Assembly (NCBI GenBank): GCA_009602725.1
Contig: WELB01000115.1
Span: forward strand, 12,526-54,497
Direction: 5' to 3'
Length of the DNA stretch: 41,972 nt
From: Spirogloea muscicola
Lineage: Eukaryota; Streptophyta; Zygnematophyceae; Spirogloeales; Spirogloeaceae
Every line of letters begins with the position of its first letter. Position 1 is the first letter of the stretch. A program made the position numbers and the translations under genes. Positions 1 through 26,211 of the stretch are shown in pieces. Below the pieces are notes generated by a model. The model was not told where the DNA came from. It worked only from the letters and a program-made list of their open reading frames with translations, and ran no database searches.

Positions 1-176
1 GTTACTCTGATCTGCTGTTGCTCACACGTGGATACTGAGCAGCCATCTGCATCTCCCTCTGCACCATCTTGCACTTTGTAGTGTAGTCCTTTTTCAGCAC
101 CTCTTTCTTTGGCTTTGAACATTGTCCATTCTTTTTGGGTTGGCTTTGCCAGCCCCTCTTCTCAATGGGCGAGCAC
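1..176 (+). mobile_element. 3' end of a LINE-like retrotransposon
   Basis: Bases 6-38 read S-D-L-L-L-L-T-R-G-Y-stop, the C-terminal peptide that recurs at more than ten other sites in this window. A 3' untranslated part follows, then a hairpin (137-155, GGTTGGC...GCCAGCCC-like) and the fixed tail CTCTTCTCAATGGGCGAGCAC ending near 176. The rest of the element lies left of the window. The assignment rests on the similarity to the copies at 15494-15658 and 39690-40135. Confidence 0.75.
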
Positions 177-1332
177 CTTTTCCCAGCTCCCAGGCATGCC
201 GCGCTTTGGCTGCTGCTCCTGGGCTCTGACGTGACAACGCTCTTTTGCTGCTAGCTACTCCGACTTGCGCCTGTTGACTAGGGTTTGTCGCTCGCCCTGG
301 TAGCCAGATTGCATAGCTGCATTGTCTGCTCTTTCCGGCCCCTTGTCAATTTCTTTGGGGCGTCAAGTAAGGGCAATGTGCGGACCGCCATGCCGGATAT
401 TTGTTGCACTGGCCATTGACGTTCACAGGGCGTTTGCGTACAACAACGACGGAAGAGAGGTATGTCAACATATTTGCTAGCGTTCGTCATTGTATGCCTC
501 AAGTACGTTGATCGACGTTGTTTGGCTATTTGGAAGTCAATTGGAGCAACAACAACTTACTGACGAACAATCTAATCTCCTCATCCTCCAGCTTAGAAAA
601 AAGTGAAACGGAGCCTAATCAAGAATCACCCAGACAAGGTCACCCTTCATCCTTCTCTCTTAGCAATGATGCTGTCATGCATATTGATTGGCTGATTGCC
701 GAGAACTTGTTGTAGACACTCTCTGCTCTATCGTGGAGTATGCTGCTACTACTGTCCTGTACTACAAGCTGGCGTCCTGATGACATGGTAGTATGCTAAG
801 TAGCCCCAATCAAAGCTGATACTGATGTCAGTCGACCTATTGACAATATTAGGAAGCTCTGGAAGAGCATTGGAAGATCCTATTTCTTGTCTCGCAAGCG
901 AGACGCCTCAGCTCGCGCGCGCCGCCTTATCCAGTGCTGCCGACCCACTACCACCTATTAAGATGAGATTTGACGGTAATCCTAGCCGTCTGTCATTGAC
1001 ATATATTCCCCCGTTAATTGTTTTGTTACGAATAAACCCAATGCCTGGTACGCTCGCGTTCCCCCCGCCACTGCAGGTCGCTCGCAGCCGCCGCCGCCAG
1101 CGCCCGCGCCACTGCCGCTTCGACGCGGCAAGTGCTGCGCGTTTCGAGCACCTCGCGCATCATGTCGTCTCGACGAAGGTCATTCTATACCGCTTGCTGA
1201 TCTGGTCACGAAGACTTCGATCTAAAATGCTGTGGTTGCAGCGCTGGGCCGCTTCCGCTTGCATCACGACGTCGCAGAATCAGAGCTCTCATCACCTGGA
1301 CAACCATAAACGGAAGCAGTAGCATCGTGACC
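177..1332. other. Spacer without a recognised gene
   Basis: Several open frames of 60-165 codons occur here, but none has a recognisable domain or convincing splice context. A GC-rich patch around 1060-1160 could belong to the 5' region of the gene that begins at 1333. Confidence 0.4.
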
Positions 1333-3315
1333 ATGTCGCCACAGACTCGGTACAAGGACATATGGGCCATTATTATGGGTAAGCTTGATCAGTCATATCT
1401 GCCAGCGCTGCTCACCTCAGTACGATACACACAAGCGCACAAAGTTTTTGTTGATCTAACGTCATGCGCATCTCAATGAGCTTCTGTCCTGCTGCAGTGA
1501 CTATAATCTTGCCGCTTGCAATGTTCGGCATGCGCGGGAAGGCAAAGAGCAGCACAAAAATTGCAGCGGTCGTCTCTGTGCTGGTCGGATTGTGCATCTT
1601 CGGCGTGATTGGCCTATCTCTGGTATATGCGAGTACGCAGGAAGTCAATCTTTCTGCAGCAGGTCCGTCATCAGTCCTGTAGCTTGTTATGCAATCAAAA
1701 GATGCAATGATCCAGCTATTGCTGGGAGCCTGCTGTTTCCGGAAGCTACAAACATGATAAATACATCAGGATCATCGCTCTGCTGCTGTAACGCTTCCTC
1801 TTATGTCCTGCTATGCAGTCTACACATCGGCAGTCTAATCTGCTGCCCTCCTCTGTCCCATGCGCATACAGTCTACGATTTCAAGTCGCAGTGACACCCT
1901 GCGAGCAGGTCTACGCCCAATCATCATCAATGTGGCCGGTCCAAATACTGGTGGCGGCTGGTGGAGAGAGACTCTATGAAGCTTCGCGGCACGAGAAGGG
2001 CTGGTCTTTGGTGACAGTGAAGTTGCAGATATAAGCTGCAGCCACGATGCATTCCAGGTCTTGAACCCTTCGTATGGCCAGACAAGATAGTAGCTGTCTG
2101 TGATGTCGTTATTGTCCACCTTAGAAGAGGGCTACATCATTGCACGGCACTGTTGACCTTCGATATTTTGGCACCCGCTGCCTGGCAGATTGAGGACTAT
2201 TCCGGTGACTTGCTCTTATCTTTACCAAGGCCATCTCGCATCAGCCTTATTGTTCGAGATCCTAAATCAATCGTCCTTGAGATGTACCTCACAGCTGTTC
2301 GCAAGTGCCAGTCAGACAAGGTGCAGCTACCAAGACTGCAGAAGAACAAGTTGCCAGTTGCAGGGCACAATGGCCTGAGGAGATTGAGGAGGATGCTGAT
2401 ACAAGAAGAGCACAAGGCGACCAGCTTGCATGTAGGTCTCCGCGACACTCCAGTACCTGCACGCTCTTGTTCAACAACAACAGCTCATTATTGTATCTGC
2501 TTGTACTCTTGTGCATGTAGGCGGTCTGCAATGCCAGCAAAGAGGAGGGCATCAACTTAGTCATCAGAGAGCTGCAAAAAGAGGGTTGTCGAGGCCCTCT
2601 GGCTTATGCCTGTGTAGCTAATGGACTTGCAGCTCAGGTTCTAAAAGAAGAGAACCTCAGAGTGTTCAAGGTGACAACACGTATTTTGCATGCTTAAGAT
2701 CGCGTGCAAGCTGAGTTTCAAGCATATAAGCTTGCGCAGAGCTTTTGCTAATATGATTATCAATAGTGCTTGCGCAGTATGAGGACCTCTGGGGCAACAA
2801 TGAGGGCTTCACAAGCATTGGAACCTTCTTTGGCCTGCAGGTATTCATCTTCAACGGCACAGGCAAGCCTATAGGTTCTTATGTTCTAAAATCTGAGATG
2901 GACCGTCTCATGGCAACTGCCACTCCTAGTAGCGCACTGTTGGCCTTCGACTTTGATGCTTGGTAAAAAGAATGTGACACTTAGCATCTGCATGAGGTTG
3001 CACCCAGGGCAAGCAGCTCAAGAACTTTGTGAACGTTGGCCAGCTCTGGACTGAAGACTTCCGGCGCCTGTTCCGCAGCTCACACATCCTGCAGGCTCGA
3101 GAAATAGGAGCCTGGCGGAGTGTAAGTTTCTCTGGGTTGCCGACCCTGTAGAGACCTGGCCTGATGTACGTGCTGTGCTGTCTTAACTTCTCACGATCTG
3201 ACCTGACTACAATCTGACTGCTTGCTTGCTCCAGCACTTCACTGCTAGTAACCGAGAATCTGTGATGGCTGCCCTTGGCAACGCCATCCTGGGCATGTGC
3301 TACCATCCAAAGTGA
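1333..3315 (+). CDS. Unrecognised multi-exon protein with an N-terminal membrane region
   Basis: I do not recognise this gene. A start at 1333 gives MSPQTRYKDIWAIIM, with a donor at 1378/1379 (GTAAGC). An acceptor before 1498 leads into a hydrophobic exon with two membrane-like segments (about 1500-1640). Better supported exons lie downstream: one ending at 2431; 2521-2670 (50 codons, contains GPLAYACVANGLAAQVL); 2778-2962 (contains FFGLQVFIFNGTGKPIGSYV); one of about 3010-3121 (contains NVGQLWTEDFRRLFRSS); and 3235-3315, ending YHPK-stop. Phases agree except at the 2962/3010 junction, which is off by one base, so that splice or a base call is wrong. The middle part (1650-2430) is unresolved. 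The N-terminus faintly recalls multi-pass transporters, but nothing decides it. Confidence 0.45.
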
Positions 3316-3856
3316 GCCAGAGCAGCTGGCGGTGAGCTCAGCACACTACTGTGCACCGTAAGCATGAGGCGTCAACAGCGAAATGTCTTGCAGAAGCTTG
3401 TCCTTGAAGTGGTCAAACGTTGGAGCGGAGCTGCACCTTGCTGCTCAATGGTAGTAGTGATGAGTAGACGTGTTCAATTGGCCCCCCGCTTAGCAGCTAG
3501 GCTGGCAGCTTCACGCATGTCACGTCCTTGTCACCTGAGAGACATGGTATTGCTCAATGCCAACCTGTTCCGCCTGGCCCTCGTACATTGAACCCCATCA
3601 TGCCACGACAGGCAACCCCTGCTAGCGTTACAAAACCACATAAATTAGTCACCGGTGCTTTCCCACAGCAGCCTGCTCCTGGAGTGAAGCACCTGCTGTC
3701 AGCACTAGCACTATGGTAGACCCTCTGCTGCAGCTACTCAGTGCAGTCCAGTCAAGGTAGCATCTCAGCCTCACCTCCAGCAGCGAGGAAATCATTAGTG
3801 GCCAAGCGTGCTGTGCACTGTTCGGTAGCACCGATGTGCTGGGCCCTATCCAGCTC
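3316..3856. other. Spacer between convergent genes
   Basis: This is the 3' flank of the unrecognised gene (+) and of RPC2 (-). No coding or repeat signal stands out. A TGTAA motif, the usual green-algal polyadenylation signal, lies on the minus strand near 3626, about 230 nt past the RPC2 stop. Confidence 0.4.
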
Positions 3857-15261
<11,405 letters not shown>

Positions 15262-15360
15262 GGCGCCCACGTTGGACTCTCAAGCGCTCGAGGTAGAGAG
15301 TGGATTAAGTCTGGGGGGAAGGGTTGGGGTTCTGGGGGTAGGAGAGAGAGGGAGACGAGA

Positions 15361-15405
15361 TGGAGGGAGGGAGGGAGGGGGAGAGAGAGAGATGGAGAGA
15401 GAGAG

Positions 15406-15454
<49 letters not shown>
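15361..15454 (+). repeat. GGGA/GA microsatellite
   Basis: A (GGGA)n run grades into an uninterrupted (GA)n run about 100 bp upstream of the RPC2 start codon. On the sense strand it is CT-rich and lies in the 5' flank or leader. Confidence 0.95.
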
Positions 15455-15457
<3 letters not shown>

Positions 15458-15493
15458 GAAGCTTGCAAATCCCAAGCACTCCCTACAAGGCAA

Positions 15494-15658
15494 GTGCTCG
15501 CCCGTAGAGAAGAGGGGCAGGCAAAGCCAGCCCACAAAGAATGGACAAAGTCTAAAGCCAAAGAAAGAGGTGCCGAAAAAGGACTACACCAACAAACACT
15601 ACAAAACACGACGATGCAGAGGGTAGCTCAGTACCCGCGAGTGAGAGAGCACATTCTT
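15494..15658 (-). mobile_element. 5'-truncated LINE tail with target-site duplication
   Basis: On the minus strand this reads a short remnant of the LINE coding end (L-S-L-T-R-G-Y-stop), the 3' untranslated region, the hairpin and the tail ending GGGCGAGCAC. It is flanked by the 11-bp direct repeat CTACAAGGCAA at 15483-15493 and 15659-15669. That is the signature of target-primed insertion and fixes both ends. It sits just upstream of RPC2, next to the GA microsatellite. Confidence 0.88.
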
Positions 15659-15669
15659 CTACAAGGCAA

Positions 15670-16444
15670 TACGTTGCATTTGCAAGATTTCATTGAGCAG
15701 TCAGCCATATACTTCTTGGGTACCGTAGCATACTCTCCAGCACAGACGGCCATGATCATCGCAAGCCTGCACTGCAGATTGATAGTGTTGTGCAGACCAA
15801 CTGGTTCCTGGAGTTTTCCAGCGAGCTAAGAAGGCCCAGATAAAACTAGACTGACACCGTAGCTTGGTCCGCCCCTGCCTTCAGCTCAATGGCTGACTTA
15901 CTAATTGCCCTGGCGCCAGGTGCTTGCAGATCGTCATTGGCTGTTAAAGCCGTCTGCAGGCGCTGCTGTTGTGTCGTTGCAGCTATCACCATATGGTGAG
16001 AGCTCACTTTCGGTCTCTCAGACTTCCAGCACGTGCACAGTGCATGGAGGACAAATGAAGGTATGGAGTCCCTCAAAAGGGCATCGAGAAGTCGATATGG
16101 AAGATGGTGAGGCTCCACGGCTGTCTCGTGACATGGTCTGAGTGGGTAGACTGTGCCAGTGTCTGTGAGGAGAGATCGCAAGCAAGACATGCAGCCTCTG
16201 GAAGCTGCAAGAATCTTTGGAGCAGAAGCTGCGAGAAATAGCATCGCCCTCGTGCATGAAAGATCCTGGGCATTGCCAGGGCGAGGAGAGGGCCCGATAG
16301 CAATCTCTTTAGTGTGCCATGGCTATCCAGCAAGTAGCTTGAGTGTGCTGGCTGGGTTTTGAAGGACCAATCTATGGACCACCATGGACCCTAACCAATC
16401 TATGATCAACCAAAATGTTGTTGATGGATAGGGGATGAAGGCTA
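15670..16444. other. Spacer between KRR1 3' end and RPC2 5' flank
   Basis: No coding signal supported. Presumably holds the RPC2 promoter and the KRR1 3' untranslated region, both on the minus strand. Confidence 0.4.
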
Positions 16445-20543
<4,099 letters not shown>

Positions 20544-20699
20544 GGCGGCCGTGCGCCCTAGAGGACTGCGGAGAGCCCTTTCTGACGCAATCTTTTTATT
20601 TCTTCCTAACGGGCTCCCGTCAGCGGAGCGGCATTGACAACTCAACTCGTCGGATGGGAAATCGAATGATTAGAATCTTCCTTCGTTTCTCAGTTCCGT

Positions 20700-21030
20700 A
20701 CGTCAATGTGTCAAAGAAAAATTTCGAGTATAAGAAACAGATGTAGGCCAAATGGCCAAGTACAAAGGCAAGCACATCTGAAGATCGAGAAAGGGCTCGC
20801 CCATTGAGGATAGGGGCTGGACAAGCCAGCCCAAAAAAGAATGAACAAAGAACGAGAAGGGGGCCAGAGTGTATCGCATGCAAGCGCATGCGATACACTT
20901 GCGCCAGCGACCCGGCTGCAGAGGTCCATGGCCCGTGCGCTGCACCTTCGTGCCGGGAGAGCCCTCGCTGCTGCCTCTGACCCACTTCCAGGACCCTAGC
21001 CTCTCTGATTTGCGGCTGCTTAGCAGAAGA
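20700..21030. mobile_element. Compound of LINE fragments in both orientations
   Basis: 20700-20785 matches, on the minus strand, the 3' untranslated region of the subfamily seen at 35940-36070 (TTGCCTTTGTACTTGGCC). 20790-20860 is a minus-strand hairpin plus GGGCGAGC tail. 20930-21025 reads on the plus strand R-A-G-R-A-L then S-D-L-R-L-L-S-R, the LINE C-terminus. The piece between 20869 and 20925 is inverted relative to that. Confidence 0.7.
20869..20898. repeat. 13-bp perfect palindrome arms
   Basis: GTGTATCGCATGC and GCATGCGATACAC are separated by 4 nt, at the point where LINE fragments of opposite orientation meet. Confidence 0.9.
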
Positions 21031-21039
21031 AGAAGAAGT

Positions 21040-21420
21040 GGCACTCCCAATGGGGGCAAGGGCTGCGAAAAGCCAGCCCAAAAAGAATTCACAAAGGTTC
21101 AGAGGGGCCTAAGAGCGGTGAGCAGCTACAAAGGGGCCTGAGGATGCAATGGTAAAACAGGGGGAGGATGGATCACTCAATAAGTACGAGTGAGGAGCCT
21201 CAGATCCGACAGACTAGCTGCCGGGAAGCTATCACCCTGACGAAAGCCAGAGCCCGCAGCGAGAGCACGGCCAGCTCGCAGATGCAGAGCATGGGCCATG
21301 GACCGCTGCAGGGATACAGAGAGGCGCATCCGATATACCTGAGCCCACGAGCCCGCGGCGTTGAAGTCGGCTGGCTCGCCGCGTCTGCGGGACACAGCCC
21401 GCCGCGCAAGCCTAGCAGAA
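21040..21420 (-). mobile_element. LINE C-terminus and 3' end
   Basis: The minus strand encodes AAGSWAQVYRMRLSVSLQRS, then a second stretch HALHLRAGRALAAGSGFRQG, then SLSDLRLLTRTY-stop, followed by a 3' untranslated region. It ends in the hairpin GGGCTGGCTTTTCGCAGCCC with tail TTGCCCCCATTGGGA. This is the same coding end as at 40650-41060, but with a different tail from the CAATGGGCGAGCAC type. Confidence 0.85.
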
Positions 21421-21640
21421 GAAGGCTCGCCCATAAAGAAAGAGGGGCTGGCAAAGCCAGCCCAAAAAGAATGGACAATGTCCAAAGCCGACGAATGAGA
21501 AGCAGGGGTTACTGAGTAATTTGTAGCTGCTTTCTTTCTTTGTGTGCTTTGGTTTCTTAGCGCTTCCTCTGATCTACATAACTCACAGCAGATTGACCCG
21601 CTCAACAACCACGGGACAAAATATGAATGTCAAACGTGAG
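21421..21640. mobile_element. Further LINE 3' fragments
   Basis: 21422-21490 is a minus-strand hairpin with the GGGCGAGC tail. 21508-21570 matches a plus-strand 3' untranslated region (GGGGTTACTGAG then TTTCTTAGCGCTTCC). 21571-21625 matches the minus-strand end of the second subfamily (GACCCGCTCAACAACCACGG). Confidence 0.65.
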
Positions 21641-21817
21641 CTGAGGCAGTGAGGCATTGCTTTTCCTATCTGAAACAATTTACTCAAGTGGTGTTGCCTC
21701 CCCCTGGGTATATTTTTTCACTTCGAGCTTTTACTGCCGCTCTTTTGGAATGGGCAGCCGCACTCCTGTTACTCTAAGCAAAAGTTAGCTTACTGCCAGT
21801 GCCACGGCAGCCATCGC

Positions 21818-21818
<1 letters not shown>

Positions 21819-21851
<33 letters not shown>
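21819..21851 (+). repeat. CGG trinucleotide repeat before NDUFB3 start
   Basis: About ten CGG units run directly up to the start codon. A second CGG run (22053-22080) begins immediately after the stop codon. Confidence 0.95.
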
Positions 21852-21852
<1 letters not shown>

Positions 21853-22052
21853 TGGCGGGCGGCGGGCCCGGGGACTTCTTCCGGGCGCGCGACGAGTACC
21901 GCTTCCACCCCATGATCCGCTCGCCGTGGCGCCACGCCTTCCCGGGCCTCGGCCTCGGCGTTGCCGCCTTCGCCGTGTACCTCTTCGTCGAGGGCATGGC
22001 GTCCAAGCTCGCCGCGCCGCGCGGCGGCGGCGCCAAGCACGGCGAACACTGA
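21852..22052 (+). CDS. NDUFB3: NADH dehydrogenase (complex I) B12 subunit, NDUFB3
   Basis: Single-exon gene of 66 residues, an accessory subunit of the mitochondrial complex I membrane arm. The pattern GDFFRARDEYRFHP, then RHAFPGLGLGVAAFAVYL, then SKLAAP matches plant B12 (EFFRRRDEW.KHP, RHALPG.GIG.AAF.VYL) along its whole length, which is also the usual size (65-75). The segment at residues 29-46 is the single membrane helix. No upstream ATG competes. It is transcribed divergently from KRR1, with LINE debris between them. Both ends of the frame abut CGG repeats. Confidence 0.88.
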
Positions 22053-22080
22053 CGGCGGCGGCGGCGGCGGCGGCGGCGGC

Positions 22081-22866
22081 GTCATCTGGTCGCCGGCGGT
22101 GATGGCGTCCGTGGCCTCGCCGCCAATGCCAGCCGCGAAGTCCTGACGCCGCAGGCTGGTCGTTTGGTAACGGCGGCGAGGTGTCGTCTCAGCACTGCGT
22201 GGCCAGAGGCGGGCGGCCCTTGCGGACGCTTTGCGCCGCCACCGTTCGCCTCGATGGCCAAGGTTGCTGCAAGTGCTAGCGAGCATTTGCGGGCAAGCCC
22301 GGCGATGGCTCGGGCGTGGCAGCTCCCGCTGCTAGAAGTCGCAATTTGGCAGCCTAGTCTGCTAAGATCTGGCCATTGACCTTGCCAATGCAAGTTGACG
22401 TCCGCTGTGCGAAGGCTAAGTGAGCCTGCCTCACCTGCAGCTTGGCACAAGACGCAAAGCGCACTTCACCAGTTTGACATAACACACAATGAACTGGAGC
22501 ATGTCGCAAACCCCCACTCTAAATGTTTGCAGAATCATAACAATTTGCACGCGCAAATTTGTGCCGGTGTATTGATGAACAGAACAGCTTGCTCATAATT
22601 GCTTGTAACACCATGCATCATCCACCAGCACACTGCGCTACGCCTTCCCATAGCTAGATGCCCGAAGAGAAGCGAGTGGCCTGGGCAGCCCACACAAAAG
22701 TGGCCGTATGTGGCAGTATTGGGGGGTTATCTCCATTGAGCAGTGGTTGCAGTTGCCCGCCCACGTCGGTGCGCCGGCTGCAGTCGACGCAGTCGATGTC
22801 CACAAGCAGGCCATTGGTTATAGCTTAATGGAGGCACGTTAAGGGAGGCTCACAACACCACTGCCG
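22081..22866. other. Spacer between NDUFB3 and the methyltransferase gene
   Basis: Open frames here are GC-driven and carry no recognisable domain. A TGTAA motif (22603) could be the NDUFB3 polyadenylation signal, though it is 550 nt from the stop. Confidence 0.35.
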
Positions 22867-25800
22867 ATGGCGCCGACAGTGCTGGCGGCGCAGCCAGTGG
22901 CCATTTGTACAATGCGGCTCCCAGCAGCAGCTGCGTCTGCAAGATGGCAGCGCGACAGGCTACAGTGGGCGGCTTTTCCGAAAGCGGCGGTGGCGCCGTC
23001 GATGGCGGCGGAAGCAGCGGACGCGCAGTTGAGCATCATGGTGCTGCCCGACGGCCTGCCCATCAAGTACGTCCGAGACCCTGTCAAGTTGCTGCAGGGA
23101 ACGTCATTGCAATTGCTTGGACGGCATCGCTAAGGTCAGCTCGGATGCACCTCCGTTTCGGCGACGGCGGCGGCGGCGGAGGTGTGGCCATGGCTGCAGC
23201 TTGGCGGCACTGGCAGCGACGATGATGGCGGCGACGACAGCGGCCTTATGTGTCGACAGTGTCGTCGCTTTAAGTGTATACAGTGTGTCGGCACTACAAT
23301 GTGCCGCGAGCGGCACAATGGTGAATCGCCAGCGTGACCGCTGCCTCCGTCTCGGCTGGCGGTCTATGCTGCTGCAGGTACGTCAGCAAATTAGACGCGG
23401 AGTTCTTATACCGGGAAGTCGTGGAGCAAGCGCAGTACCAACGGCTCGGGGTGATGGCCGCAGCCCAGCAACGCGTCTGCTATTGCAGATCCATCGCCGG
23501 TGCAGAGTGTGGGGTCAAGAGCCTGGCCTAGGCCTTCGGCTAGGATAGAGTTGGGATGAGGTCGTGCTTCTTGCTCATCTATCTCTGATGCTCACATTGC
23601 CAAATAAACACGTTGTCAATATTGGCAGAGAGAGTCCGTTGCAATCGCAGCCTGGTAATGGCTCGCATGCAATACTGGGCTCGACTGTGATACCTCAATG
23701 CTGCAGGCTGAGCTGGCAACTGGCGCTGTTATCGTCGATGTGGGCGCCAACATCGGCTTCTTCACCATGTTGGCGGCCAAGGCCAGTGAGCAAAAGCCAG
23801 AGCCATCGCACTGAGCTTCCTGTTGGTCCCTATGGTTTATTGTGAGCTCGGCTCACACTGCTGTAAGAACATCAAGGGCTCCCAAGATAGCGGCCGAAAG
23901 ATAGCGGCCTTCGGGTTCTGGCTTGGCCAGGCTTGCCCAGGCGGTATTGTGCTTGCCATCGAGCCCATCGCCGCCAACTTCGGGGCGCTGCAGTGGAACC
24001 TCGCATCTCTCAGGCGGCACCAGCCAGCCCACGGTGTGAGCTGCACGCTGCATACCAGCTTAATCTTGGAAACAAAGGACTTCTAGTTGAGGCCTTCAGT
24101 GGGGCTTGCTAGACAACTGCTGGCACAGTCACTATGAACGCGCCAGCATTCAGCCGCCAGTCATTGTAATCGTGCGAGCTTGACCCCTTTTGTCGCCCAT
24201 CTGCGGCATATGTCGCGTGTACCCGGCAGAATTGGCAGAGGTGCGGCTGCTCAACGTTGGTGTCTCGGACGGGTCCACTGACAAGGCAAGCAGCCGGAGC
24301 CGTGAGCTCAAGCTGCTGCAGCCAGAGCAGACGCTTGCAGCCCAGAACTTGCAGAAAAGTTGCAATAAGATTCATTGCAACTTATCCCTCTCTCTCGCGC
24401 GTGTGCAGGCAGAGTTCACATTCTACGAACGTGCCTCCGGATGGAGCACAACGAGGCCAGACCCTAACGAGGTGAGGTAGAATTTATAGCTTTTGCTTTT
24501 GGGGTGGTCAAGTACCAGACTTCTTCAGCGCTGTGTTCCTTGGCTGGCCATGGAGCTGGCCTTGGCGAGTGTCACAGCTGCCAGCGCCTGCACCACGCAG
24601 GTGGATGCTGCCATGGCAATTTTCCTCAGGAATACGCTCGGAGGATCTGAGCTCTTGCCGGATGGCCCCTTGGTAGGCCCCTTGAGGACTTACACTCGTG
24701 AGAGCAGACTTAGCATACTGTTAAGTCCTTGTTGACTGATGCACTTCTTTTTATATCTGAAACTGAAGGATGCGGAACTTGAAGGAAGTCAGACAATCTT
24801 CTCGTCATCCTTCTATCGAGGTTCTTGCCCTCTGCTATCTGGCCGGGACTGGTCTCATCCTGGTAGGATTCTACGGATTGGCCTTTCGCATGCCAGGCAT
24901 CTGCTGGGAAGTGGCTGCGAGACTGCTGCCCCTCGTGGCTATATGATGCAGCAGTGCGCAACTTTGTGCAGCACATGCTGGGGAAGCAGAGCAAGGTGTC
25001 TCCAGCCTCACTTATTTGGATGCATGCTACCCATTCTTGATGTACTTATGAAGAATCTTTCTCTAAAGCACGTTCGTTACCGTGGATTCAGTTAGCTTCT
25101 GATAGCCAGAGGAAGGCACAAGCGAGTCCGAGATGGGTTGTTTGTTGGAGAGTCACCATTCATGTGCAAATGCTATGGCCTCAGAAGTCAGCTCAATATT
25201 GATGGTCTCCAAGTTGCTGGTCCTCGGGCCAGGTGTCCTGCCCGTTGTTGAGCCTCTCTGACATCATCATCCAGGAGGACCTCACGTGAGCACTCCTTAC
25301 ATTGCCATTGCCCTCACAACCCATGTTTCTATAACAGCCTCTTCATGGCATCCCAGCGCACCTCTGAATGTCAAGCTGCAGGCAGATCGACCTCCTCAAG
25401 GTTGATGTGGAGCGGGCGGAGCTTGACGTCCTTCGTGGAGTGCGTTCCAGCCACTGGCCCCTCATTCAACAGGCGAGCCGCCACTCCTCAGAACGTTCAG
25501 ATTCTCCTCCCCTTTGTGCCCATGCAAGGACTAAGGTGCCCATGCAAGGACAAAAAAGTGAAGTGAAACTATTAGCAGGTACCACCCGATCCTCTTACTC
25601 TATTGTCTCCTTCTCTAAGAGAACAATCTTATGCAGGTTGTACTGGAAATTCATGACCAAAACGGCCAGCTCCAGGCAGCGGTAAGCTGTGATGCTAATT
25701 GGCACAATCTTTCACAGAGTCAGAGAGCAAGTCGTGCATGAGCATAGTATGTTCTTCTGGCAGGCGCCGCATCCAAACGATGTGTGAGGTACTGGGGTAC

Positions 25801-26211
25801 TGGTTGCTGTATGCCACTGACAACACCAAATCAGCTTTGGTTTGGTGTCTTGTGGCATTGCATTCTCCAGCACCAAATTCTGATCCAGTTGATGTGGCGT
25901 TCAATCTAGGAAACACGACTTGTCTGCCACTTTTGGGAGCTCACTCTCTTCTCGCATGATAATATGAAGACCACTGATCTTGTACGTTGATCATGCAGGT
26001 GGATCTGTTGAGGGGTGCAGCTTTCGCCCCCATCCAGGTGACGCAGGCAGAAGAGCTTCGTGGTAGCACCCTCTACAACCTCTACGCGCATCGCAGTGCC
26101 CCAGTTACACCAGGTAAACGTATAGATCACAATTGCTTGCCCGCACTGTGGGCTCCGCATCCATGCGCACGGGGCCTGCAGGAGGCTTCGATGTGCAAGT
26201 ATAGGTACTGA
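22867..26211 (+). CDS. FkbM-family SAM-dependent methyltransferase
   Basis: Exons: 22867-23066, 23378-23450, 23707-23785, 23941-24033, 24230-24285, 24409-24471, 24601-24672, a tentative 24912-24995, 25233-25285, 25382-25472, 25637-25681, 25999-26211; about 373 residues. All phases fit. Family landmarks in order: VLPDGLPIKYVSKLDAEFLY, the SAM-binding loop VDVGANIGFFT, GGIVLAIEPIAANF, LLNVGVSDGS, AEFTFYERASGWST, FLRNTL, LLKVDVERAELDVLRG, VVLEIHDQNGQL and GSTLYNLYAHRS. FkbM enzymes O-methylate small molecules or sugars, and this subtype is common inside bacterial nonribosomal peptide synthetases. Here it stands alone and is densely split by introns. The Ala/Arg-rich first 40 residues could be an organelle transit peptide. 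Introns 5 (AAG|GCAAGC) and the one after 25472 (CAG|GCGAGC) have GC donors. The last 30 codons after the family motif may be partly intronic. The substrate is unknown. Confidence 0.92.

Noticed and set aside
825-1322. 165-codon open frame on the plus strand
   Set aside because: No recognisable domain, atypical arginine-rich composition from a GC-rich patch, and it overlaps the likely 5' flank of the next gene.
1333-1642. Choline-transporter-like (CTL) N-terminus
   Set aside because: The YKDIWA motif plus hydrophobic stretch only loosely recalls that family, and the downstream exons do not match it.
21774-22286. Long minus-strand frame over NDUFB3
   Set aside because: Arg/Ala runs from the CGG repeats. 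The plus strand carries the conserved B12 subunit.
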